Assembly: GCA_020200135.1 (NCBI GenBank)
Contig: JAIVJI010000066.1
Span: 1-54,387, forward strand
From: Acidobacteriota bacterium
Lineage (GTDB): Bacteria > Acidobacteriota > Blastocatellia > Pyrinomonadales > Pyrinomonadaceae
Length of the DNA stretch: 54,387 nt
Direction of reading: 5' to 3'
A program made the position numbers and the translations under genes. Positions 17,269 through 24,047 of this stretch are shown piece by piece. Positions within the stretch are counted from its first letter, which is position 1. Every line of letters begins with the position of its first letter. Below the pieces are notes generated by a model, which was given only the letters and a program-made list of their open reading frames with translations, ran no database searches and was not told the DNA's origin.

Positions 17269-17297
17269 TTGCAGCGCTTCCGGGCGAACCTTATAAT
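17269..17297 (+). promoter_or_regulatory. Strong sigma-70 promoter for the interrupted tRNA gene
   Basis: TTGCAG (17269-17274), a 17-base spacer and a perfect TATAAT (17292-17297) lie 25 bases before the tRNA 5' end. This is the best consensus promoter in the window and indicates that the split tRNA is meant to be expressed. Confidence 0.8.
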
Positions 17298-17356
17298 CCT
17301 CCTGCACTCCGCGGATACTTGTGCCCTCGTAGCTCAATCGGTTAGAGCAGCGGACT

Positions 17357-17998
17357 CGGTTCTTTGAAAAGTCTAAGTGGAAAATTTGGGGTTATGAATC
17401 TCGGCGTGGCAGTTCAGGCAGAGGAGTTGACACTTGAGCGCTTCGGCCAGAAGTGCGTCCCATGAAGTGTTCGAGCAACGCCTGATGTCAAGAGGGAAGG
17501 ACTTGCTCGCCGGGTCGAGGTGATGAAAGGCCAGCGCCGCTTCGTTGCGGTGGTAACCACAACGCTCGCACCGGCCGCCCTTTTGTTGAAGCAGAAGTTG
17601 CTTCCTCTGACGGCCGCGGCCCTGCTGAGAGACATAATTCTGATGCCGGTTGTTTGTGGAGGAGTTCTTACATCGGCGCGAGCAGAAGACCGTCTGCCTG
17701 CCGGTAAGGGACGCCTCGCAAATTACACAAACCTTTTCCATAAGACTTCCAAAGTAGGGTTGCGAGCGTATCACATTCGAGTCCCGACGCTGACGGGTTC
17801 GTCTCAGGTGCGCACGTAGAATCTGCCAAATTCGGGGAAGCCTAAGCCGCGAAAGCGGAACGGTAATCCCGAGCCAAGCCCCGCCCGGCCGGGGAAGGTG
17901 TAGAGACTTGATGGCAGACGCGTAAAGCGAAGGGAAAGTCCAGACCACGAACCCCGGCGGCACGTTCGGCCGGGGGCGGCGAAAGTCGTCGTGGTAAG
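17357..17998 (+). ncRNA. Group I self-splicing intron inside the tRNA anticodon loop
   Basis: The 642-nt insert shows group I pairings. P3 is TCTGCC 17822-17827 with GGCAGA 17913-17918. P4 is TCGGG 17832-17836 with CCCGA 17868-17872. P5 is CCGC-GAAA-GCGG (17847-17858). P7 is GACTT 17905-17909 with AAGTC 17936-17940, with a short P8 (CGC/GCG) between the P7 strands. P9 is ACCACG 17944-17949 with CGTGGT 17990-17995. The 5' exon ends in U and the intron ends in G, as group I splicing requires. A tentative P1 pairs exon GGACT 17352-17356 with AGTCT 17370-17374. Core wording such as AATCCCGAGCCAAGCC resembles subgroup IC3 tRNA introns from memory. An antisense HNH gene fills the 5' half. Confidence 0.92.
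17373..17741 (-). CDS. HNH homing-endonuclease-like protein encoded antisense within the intron
   Basis: This 122-residue protein starts at ATG 17741, preceded on the minus strand by TTTGGAAG. It opens with a Cys4 zinc finger (CVICEAS, then CSRRC), followed by a basic linker and a C-terminal HNH nuclease module: CERCGYHR, FHHLDP with the catalytic-type histidines, and CLNCHAEIHN. The frame extends upstream to 17963, but that part overlaps the ribozyme core and lacks a ribosome-binding site. Such nucleases cut intronless alleles to drive intron homing. Transcription opposite to the tRNA keeps its mRNA separate from splicing. GC content is lower than in neighbouring genes, which fits mobility. 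Recognition of this tRNA site is inferred, not shown. Confidence 0.85.
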   Translation of the reverse strand: MEKVCVICEASLTGRQTVFCSRRCKNSSTNNRHQNYVSQQGRGRQRKQLLLQQKGGRCERCGYHRNEAALAFHHLDPASKSFPLDIRRCSNTSWDALLAEALKCQLLCLNCHAEIHNPKFST

Positions 17999-18054
17999 CA
18001 TAATCCGTTGGTTCCCCGTTCGAGTCGGGGCGAGGGCATTCACAACTAGCAGAG

Positions 18055-18086
18055 GGGCGGGCGGCGCGTGCGCGGCCCGCCCTTCT
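18055..18086 (+). terminator. Hairpin terminator after the tRNA
   Basis: GGGCGGGC (18055-18062) pairs with GCCCGCCC (18075-18082) over a 12-nt loop and is followed by ttcttcgt. It lies 17 bases past the tRNA 3' end and is the likely end of the tRNA transcript. Confidence 0.65.
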
Positions 18087-18232
18087 TCGTCAACAACGTC
18101 CTGAAACTCTAGCCGCGCGGCGCACGTAATCTCGGGCGCACGCGAACGCGAAGGGGCCGCCGACGCTTTAAGCCGGAGGCGGCCCGCCCCCAACTCCGTC
18201 GGCCGAATTCTCCGTTCAAGAAAGAACCCCAG

Positions 18233-21200
18233 ATGAAGAGAACACTGCTCGCACTGTCGCTGCTCCTTTGCGCGTCCGCGCACGCCTCCGCGCAACTCCC
18301 CCAACGCCCGCTCCTGCTGCAAAAGCCGACGCTCGGCCGGACGCAGATCGTCTTCTCCTACGCCGGCGACCTCTGGTCGGTGCCGCGCGAGGGCGGCGAC
18401 GCCACGCGCCTGACGGCGGGGACGGGCGCCGAGACCGACCCGTCGTTTTCGCCCGACGGGCAGTGGATCGCCTTCACCGGCGAGTACGACGGGAACGTGG
18501 ACGCCTACGTCATCCCGGCGGGGGGCGGCGTCCCGCGCCGCCTGACCTACCACCCGGGCGCCGACTCGGTGGCGGGCTGGACGCCGGACGGGCGCTCGGT
18601 CGTCTTCGCCTCGACGCGCAACAGCTACTCGAACTTCACGCGCCTCTTCACCATCGCGGTCGAGGGCGGCGGGCTGGAGACGGAGCTGCCGCTGCCGATG
18701 GCCTTCCGCGGCTCGCTCTCGCCCGACGGCCAGTCGATAGCCTACGAGCCGCTCTCGCGCTGGCAGCCCGACTGGAAGCGCTACCGCGGCGGGCAGACGC
18801 AGCCCATCTGGGTCGCGCGGCTCTCCGACTCCGCGATAGAAAAACTCCCGCGCGAGAACTCGAACGACACGAACCCGATGTGGGTCGGCGACCGCGTCTA
18901 CTTCCTCTCCGACCGCGCGGGCGCCGTCACCATCTACTCCTACGACACGCGCACCAGGGCCGTGGCGCGCGCCGTCGAGAACTCGGGGCTCGACATCAAG
19001 TCGGCCAACGCCGGCCCCGGCGCCATCGTCTACGAGCAGTTCGGCTCGCTCAACCTCTACGACCTGAAGTCGGGCAAGTCGAGCCGCGTCCCCGTCCGCG
19101 TCGCGGGCGACGTGACGACGGTCAGGCCGCGCTTCGAGCGCGTGGGGACGAGAATCTCGAACGCGCGCCTGTCGCCGACGGGCGCGCGCGCGGTCTTCGA
19201 GGCGCGCGGCGAAATTCTGAGCGTGCCGGCCGAGAAGGGCGACGCGCGCAACCTGACCAACACCACCGGCGTCATGGAGCGCGACCCCTCGTGGTCGCCC
19301 GACGGACGCTGGATAGCCTACTTCTCCGACGAGTCGGGCGAGTACGCGCTGCACCTGCGCGAACAGACCGGCATGGGCGAGGTGAAGAAGATTTCCCTGG
19401 GCACCCCGCCGTCCTTCTACTACGGGCCGACGTGGTCGCCCGACTCGAAGAAGATCGCCTACACCGACAAGCGCCTCAACCTCTGGCACATCGACGTGGC
19501 GGGCGGCGCGCCCGTCAAGGTTGACAAGAACCCGGACGGGATTCGCAACGACGTGATGGAGCCCAACTGGTCGCCCGACTCGCGCTGGCTCGTCTACACC
19601 AAGCAGCTCGACAACCACCTGCGCGCGGTCTTCCTCCACTCGCTGGCGACGGGCAAGACGCACCAGATCACCGACGGCATGAGCGACGCGCGCTACCCGG
19701 CCTTCGACAAGTCCGGCAAGTACCTCTTCTTCACCGCCAGCACCAACCTCGGCCCGTCCTTCAGCTTCGCCGAGATGTCCACCTTCCCCTACCAGTCTTC
19801 GCGCAGCGTCTACGCCGTCGTGCTGCCCGACAACATCCCCTCCCCCGTCAGCCCCGAATCGGACGAGGAGAAGGCCGCGGCCGAAGACCGCGGCGAGGCG
19901 CCGCCGAAGCCGGAAGAGTCCCCGACTCCGGGCGCGACTCCCACGGCGGGCGAGGCCCCGGCCGCCGCGACGCCGGGCGCGACCCCCGCGCAGACGCCGC
20001 CGGCCGCCGGCGCGAAGCCCCCTGCGAAGAAGGAGACGCCGCCCACGCGCATCGACCTCGAAGGCATCGACCAGCGCGACGTGGCGATACCGATGATTCC
20101 GGCGCGCGACTACGTCGGGCTCTTCGCGGGCAAGGCCGGCACCGTCTTCCTGCTGGAGCGCACGCCGACGGGCGCGTCCGGCCCCGTCGGCCCCCCGGGG
20201 CTCGTCCTCCACAAGTTCGACCTCGACAAGCGCAAGCTCGACAAGGTGACCGAGGGCGTGACCGACTTCGAGGTCTCCGCCAACGGCGAGAAGATGCTCC
20301 TGCGGACGGGCCCGCCCGCCGCCGCCGTCTGGACGGTCGCCGCGACCGCGACGCCCTTGAAGCCCGGCGAGGGCGTCATCCGCACGTCCGACATGGAGGT
20401 ACGCGTCGACCCGCGCGCCGAGTGGCGGCAGATGTTCAACGAGGTCTGGCGCGGCGAGCGCGACTTCTTCTACGACCCGAACCTCCACGGGCTGGACATC
20501 GCCGCGATGAAGAAGCTCTACGAGCCTTACCTCGACTCGGTCGCGCACCGGAGCGATTTGACCTACCTCTTCCGCGAGATGCTCAACCAGCTCACCGTCG
20601 GCCACATGTTCATCGGCGGCGGCGACGCGCCGCGCCCGACCGCCGTCCCCGGCGGGCTGCTCGGCGCCGACTACCGCATCGAGAACGGCCGCTACCGCTT
20701 CGCAAAGGTCTACAACGGCGAGAGCTGGAACCCATCTTTGCGCGCGCCGCTCACGCAGCCCGGCGTCAACGTTAAGGTCGGCGACTACCTGCTCGCCGTC
20801 GGCGGCCGCGAGGTGCGCGCTTCCGACAACGTCCACAGCTTCTTCGAGGGCACGTCGGGCAAGCAGGTCGTCATCAAGGTCGGGCCGAACCCCGACGGCG
20901 GGGGCGCGCGCGAGGTGACGGTCGTCCCCCTCGGGAGCGAGACGGCGCTGCGCAACCGCGACTGGATAGAGTCGAACCGGCGCAAGGTCGACCAGGTGAG
21001 CGGCGGCCGCCTCGCCTACGTCTACGTGCCCGACACTTCCGGCGGCGGCTACGAGAGCTTCAACCGCTACTTCTTCGCGCAGACGCAGAAGCAGGGCGCG
21101 GTCATCGACGAGCGCTTCAACGGCGGCGGCGCGCTGGCCGACCACATCGTCGAGTACCTCTCGCGCCCGCTCCTCAACTTCATACACTTCCGCGAGGGGC

Positions 21201-21637
21201 GCGACGTGCCGACGCCGCTCGGCGCCATCTACGGGCCGAAGGCGATGATCGTCAACGAGCTGGCCGGCTCGGGCGGAGACGCCTTGCCGTGGTACTTCCG
21301 CAAGATGAAGATCGGCCCGCTCATCGGCAAGCGGACGTGGGGCGGCCTCATCGCGTCCTTCCGCATGCCCGAGCTGATGGACGGCGGCTTCGTCACCGCG
21401 CCCGACGCGGCCATCTACGGCCTGGAGGGGCAGTGGGAGGTCGAGAACGTCGGCGTCGCGCCCGACGTCGAGGTCGAGTTCGACCCGGCCGCCTGGCGGC
21501 AGGGGCGCGACCCGCAGCTTGAGAAGGCGGTCGAGTGGCTGCTCGCCGAGCTTGAGAAGAACCCCGCGCCGAAGTACAAGCGCCCCGACGCGCCCAACTA
21601 CCAGAAGGGCACGGCGGGCGGCGGCGGCGGGCAATAG
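18233..21637 (+). CDS. Tricorn-type S41 protease with propeller and PDZ domains
   Basis: This 1134-residue secreted protease has a signal peptide ending near AHASAQ (residue 21). Propeller blades with FSPDG/WSPDG repeats fill residues 20-560. A Pro/Ala/Thr-rich insert lies at about 550-600. A core-1 domain carries TVGHMFIGGGD with the candidate catalytic His791, then a PDZ module (GVNVKVGDYLLAVGGREV). The S41 core has ELAGSGGDALPWYF with nucleophile Ser1013 followed by Gly-Gly-Asp. Tricorn enzymes degrade peptides to small fragments. The signal peptide places this one outside the cytoplasm, unlike archaeal tricorn. A hairpin terminator follows. The start ATG follows AAGAAAG, a weak ribosome-binding site. 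Confidence 0.93.
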   Translation: MKRTLLALSLLLCASAHASAQLPQRPLLLQKPTLGRTQIVFSYAGDLWSVPREGGDATRLTAGTGAETDPSFSPDGQWIAFTGEYDGNVDAYVIPAGGGVPRRLTYHPGADSVAGWTPDGRSVVFASTRNSYSNFTRLFTIAVEGGGLETELPLPMAFRGSLSPDGQSIAYEPLSRWQPDWKRYRGGQTQPIWVARLSDSAIEKLPRENSNDTNPMWVGDRVYFLSDRAGAVTIYSYDTRTRAVARAVENSGLDIKSANAGPGAIVYEQFGSLNLYDLKSGKSSRVPVRVAGDVTTVRPRFERVGTRISNARLSPTGARAVFEARGEILSVPAEKGDARNLTNTTGVMERDPSWSPDGRWIAYFSDESGEYALHLREQTGMGEVKKISLGTPPSFYYGPTWSPDSKKIAYTDKRLNLWHIDVAGGAPVKVDKNPDGIRNDVMEPNWSPDSRWLVYTKQLDNHLRAVFLHSLATGKTHQITDGMSDARYPAFDKSGKYLFFTASTNLGPSFSFAEMSTFPYQSSRSVYAVVLPDNIPSPVSPESDEEKAAAEDRGEAPPKPEESPTPGATPTAGEAPAAATPGATPAQTPPAAGAKPPAKKETPPTRIDLEGIDQRDVAIPMIPARDYVGLFAGKAGTVFLLERTPTGASGPVGPPGLVLHKFDLDKRKLDKVTEGVTDFEVSANGEKMLLRTGPPAAAVWTVAATATPLKPGEGVIRTSDMEVRVDPRAEWRQMFNEVWRGERDFFYDPNLHGLDIAAMKKLYEPYLDSVAHRSDLTYLFREMLNQLTVGHMFIGGGDAPRPTAVPGGLLGADYRIENGRYRFAKVYNGESWNPSLRAPLTQPGVNVKVGDYLLAVGGREVRASDNVHSFFEGTSGKQVVIKVGPNPDGGGAREVTVVPLGSETALRNRDWIESNRRKVDQVSGGRLAYVYVPDTSGGGYESFNRYFFAQTQKQGAVIDERFNGGGALADHIVEYLSRPLLNFIHFREGRDVPTPLGAIYGPKAMIVNELAGSGGDALPWYFRKMKIGPLIGKRTWGGLIASFRMPELMDGGFVTAPDAAIYGLEGQWEVENVGVAPDVEVEFDPAAWRQGRDPQLEKAVEWLLAELEKNPAPKYKRPDAPNYQKGTAGGGGGQ

Positions 21638-21653
21638 CGGCGCAGCCTGGTGC

Positions 21654-21695
21654 GGGTGCGGGGCGCGTGCGGCGTGCCCCGCACCCAAATTTTTT
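21654..21695 (+). terminator. Rho-independent terminator of the tricorn gene
   Basis: A perfect 11-bp stem, GGGTGCGGGGC (21654-21664) with GCCCCGCACCC (21676-21686), is followed immediately by aaatttttt. It lies 17 bases after the stop codon. The T-run belongs to a triplicated 15-bp unit. Confidence 0.85.
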
Positions 21696-21730
21696 CGCCG
21701 GAAATTTTTTCGCCGGAATTTTTTCGCCGG
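21687..21730 (+). repeat. Three tandem 15-bp units aaattttttcgccgg
   Basis: Units lie at 21687-21701, 21702-21716 and 21717-21730 (the last one A shorter). Each has a six-T run and cgccgg. The first supplies the T-tract of the tricorn terminator, so the tail of the terminator appears duplicated twice. The block ends just before the ribosome-binding site of the next gene. Confidence 0.85.
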
Positions 21731-21747
21731 ACGAGGAGGGAAGTCTC

Positions 21748-22851
21748 TTGGCTCGAAGTGGCGTGGTCGGCGTCGGCATCATCGGGACGGGATTCGCGCG
21801 GACGACGCAGTTGCCGGGGTTCGCCGCGTGCGAGGGCGCGCGCGTCGTGGCGGTGACGAGCGCGCGGCGCGAGAACGCCGAGCGCGCGGCGAGAGAATTC
21901 GACATCCCCTTCGTCGCGGACGATTGGCGCGGGGTGGTCGCGCGCGCGGACGTTGACCTCGTCAGCATCGTGACGCCGCCCGACACGCACGCCGAGATGG
22001 CCACGGCCGCGCTCGAAGCCGGCAAGGCCGTGCTCTGCGAAAAGCCGATGGCGAAAAACGCCGACGAGACGGCGCTGATGTGCGCGGCGGCGCGCGCGGC
22101 GGGGCGTCTCGCGCTCCTCGACCACGAGCTGCGCTTCCTGCCCGCGCGGCGTCTGATGCGCGAGATGATTCTCGGCGGCGAGCTGGGGCGCGTGCGCCAC
22201 GCGAAGTTTCTGTTCCGCGCCGACTCGCGCGCCCTCGCCGACAGGCCGTGGAACTGGTGGTCGGACGAGCGCGCGGGCGGCGGCGCTTTGGGCGCCATCG
22301 GGTCGCACGCGGTGGACGCGCTCCACTGGCTGTTCGGCACGCGCGTCTCGCACGTCTCGGCCGCGCTCGCCACGCACGTCCGCGAGCGGCCGCACGAGCC
22401 GACGGGCGGCGACCCGAGGCCCGTGACGAGCGACGACGAGGCGAGCCTGCTCGTCAACTTCCGCGAAGGCGGCGCGGCCGAGCGCGCGACGGGCGTCGTC
22501 TCCATCTCGATGGCCGAGGCGGGGCGGCCCGAGCACACCGTCGAGGTCTTCGGCACCGACGGCGCGCTAAGGATTGACGGCGCGGGCCGACTCTCGCGTG
22601 CGCGCGTCGGCGGCGGCGAGTGGCAGAGCGTCGAGACCGAAGAGGCGCCGCTGGCCGGGGGGATGCGCGACAACGAGTGGTCGCGCGGCTTCACGGTCTT
22701 CGCGCGCGAGATGGTCGCCGCGCTCCGCGAGGGACGCGCGACCGTCGAAGGCGCCGCCACCTTCGACGACGGCCACCAAATCCAGCTCGTCCTCGACGCC
22801 GCGCGCGCCGCACACGCCTCCGGCTGCCGCGTCGCCGTGGGCGGCGAATGA
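21748..22851 (+). CDS. Gfo/Idh/MocA-family oxidoreductase
   Basis: This is a 367-residue NAD(P)-dependent oxidoreductase. The Rossmann motif VGIIGTGFA lies at residues 9-17, the family hallmark CEKPMA provides the conserved Lys of the EKP motif, and GGGALGAIGSHAVDALHWLFG carries the second-domain catalytic-type histidines. Typical substrates are sugars, inositols or related polyols. The start is TTG 21748, seven bases after GAGGAGGG; an upstream GTG would put the 15-bp repeats inside the protein and is unlikely. Its stop overlaps the next ATG (ATGA), so it heads a four-gene operon with dipeptidase and hyuAB. Confidence 0.9.
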   Translation: MARSGVVGVGIIGTGFARTTQLPGFAACEGARVVAVTSARRENAERAAREFDIPFVADDWRGVVARADVDLVSIVTPPDTHAEMATAALEAGKAVLCEKPMAKNADETALMCAAARAAGRLALLDHELRFLPARRLMREMILGGELGRVRHAKFLFRADSRALADRPWNWWSDERAGGGALGAIGSHAVDALHWLFGTRVSHVSAALATHVRERPHEPTGGDPRPVTSDDEASLLVNFREGGAAERATGVVSISMAEAGRPEHTVEVFGTDGALRIDGAGRLSRARVGGGEWQSVETEEAPLAGGMRDNEWSRGFTVFAREMVAALREGRATVEGAATFDDGHQIQLVLDAARAAHASGCRVAVGGE

Positions 22852-24014
22852 AAAGAAGACTCCCGCTCGTCCTGCTGGCGCTCCTCGTGCTGTGCGCGCT
22901 GGCGTTCTTCACGGTCGCGCCGGCGGTGGCCGAGTGGGTGCTCAACGGGACGCACCCGCGCGGGGCGCACCACGTGTCAGAGCGCGCGCGCTCGCTTCAC
23001 GCCGCGTTGTTCGTCGCGGACATGCACGCCGACACGCTCTTGTGGGACAGGGACGTTCTGGCGCGCTCGTCGCGCGGCCACGTCGACGTGCCGCGGCTCG
23101 CGGAGGGCGGCGTCGCGCTACAGTTCTTCACCGTCGTCACACGCGCGCCCTTCTTCGCAAACTATGACAGCAACCGCGAGGGCTGGAATGGCGTCACCGC
23201 GCTCGCCGTCGCCGGGCGCTGGCCGGTGCGCACGTGGCGGAGCCTCCTTGAGCGCGCGCTCTACCAGTCGAAAAAACTCCACGACGCGGCGGCGCGCTCG
23301 GGCGGGCGGCTCACGGTCATACGCACGGCGGGAGACCTCGCGGGCTTCGCCGAGCGCCGCGGGGGAGACCCGCGGGCGGTCGCGGCGTTGCTCGGGCTTG
23401 AGGGCGCGTACCCGCTCGAAGGCGATGCCGCGAACGTGGACGCGCTCTTCGACGCGGGCTTTCGCATGATGGCGCCGACGCACTTCCTCGACAACGAGTG
23501 GGGCGGCTCAGCCCACGGCGAGGCGAAGCCGGGGCTGACCGAGAAGGGCCGCGAGATGGTCAGGCGGATGGAGGCGCGCGGGATGCTCGTAGACCTCGCG
23601 CACGCCTCCGCCGCGACGTTCGACGACGTGGCGGCCGTCGCGACCCGGCCGCTGGTCGTCTCGCACACGGGCGTGAAGGGCACGTGCGACAACAACCGCA
23701 ACCTCTCCGACGAGCAACTGCGCAAGGTCGCGGCGTCGGGCGGCGTCGTCGGCATCGGCTACTGGGACGCGGCCACGTGCGGGACTGACGCGGGGTCGGT
23801 CGCGCGCGCCGTGCGCCACGCGGCGAACGTCATCGGCGTCCGGCACGTCGCGCTCGGCTCGGACTTCGACGGCACGGTCACCACGCCCTTCGACACGACG
23901 GGCGTCGTCGAGATAACCGAGGCGCTGCTCGCCGAGGGGTTCACCGACGAAGAGGTGCGCGCCGTCATGGGCGGCAACGTCTTCCGCCTGCTGGCGGAGA
24001 CGCTGCCGCGCTGA
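22848..24014 (+). CDS. Membrane dipeptidase (M19 renal-dipeptidase family)
   Basis: This 388-residue zinc dipeptidase carries an N-terminal membrane anchor (LPLVLLALLVLCALAFF). Metal ligands are in DMHADT (His60, Asp62), LGLEGAYPLE (bridging Glu), VSHTGVKG and the later GSDFDG segment with the conserved Asp. M19 enzymes hydrolyse dipeptides, often with a D- or unusual C-terminal residue. The anchor suggests action at the outer face of the inner membrane. Its start codon overlaps the preceding stop and the hyuA start is 33 bases on, consistent with an operon handling peptides and cyclised amino acids. Confidence 0.92.
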   Translation: MKRRLPLVLLALLVLCALAFFTVAPAVAEWVLNGTHPRGAHHVSERARSLHAALFVADMHADTLLWDRDVLARSSRGHVDVPRLAEGGVALQFFTVVTRAPFFANYDSNREGWNGVTALAVAGRWPVRTWRSLLERALYQSKKLHDAAARSGGRLTVIRTAGDLAGFAERRGGDPRAVAALLGLEGAYPLEGDAANVDALFDAGFRMMAPTHFLDNEWGGSAHGEAKPGLTEKGREMVRRMEARGMLVDLAHASAATFDDVAAVATRPLVVSHTGVKGTCDNNRNLSDEQLRKVAASGGVVGIGYWDAATCGTDAGSVARAVRHAANVIGVRHVALGSDFDGTVTTPFDTTGVVEITEALLAEGFTDEEVRAVMGGNVFRLLAETLPR

Positions 24015-24047
24015 CCTTCAGACACAAGCTCACCGGGAGGCTAAGCG

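Larger units (their letters stand above)
17323..18038 (+). tRNA. tRNA with CAT anticodon, split by a group I intron (exons 17323-17356 and 17999-18038)
   Basis: Joining 17323-17356 to 17999-18038 gives a perfect 74-nt cloverleaf. It has a seven-pair acceptor stem (GCCCTCG/CGAGGGC), D arm GCTC/GAGC, anticodon stem GCGGA/TCCGT with loop CTCATAA, T arm CCCCG/CGGGG with TTCGAGT, and discriminator A. CCA is not encoded. The anticodon is CAT. The G1-C72 pair argues against initiator tRNA, leaving elongator Met or the lysidine-type Ile tRNA, which sequence alone does not settle. The split falls after U33. A strong promoter precedes it and a hairpin terminator follows. The gene can give a functional tRNA only if the intron is removed. 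Confidence 0.93.

Noticed and set aside
17742-17963. Longer version of the HNH protein with 74 extra N-terminal residues
   Set aside because: That DNA forms the conserved ribozyme core (P3-P9); the ATG at 17741 has its own ribosome-binding site and precedes the zinc finger directly.
17323-17998. Integrative element using the tRNA as an attachment site
   Set aside because: No integrase and no direct repeat of a tRNA 3' end; the insert lies in the anticodon loop and has ribozyme structure, which fits an intron.
17804-21688. A 1294-codon open frame on the minus strand opposite the tricorn gene
   Set aside because: It mirrors the plus-strand gene's codon pattern in GC-rich DNA, contains no family motif, and the plus strand clearly encodes the tricorn protease.
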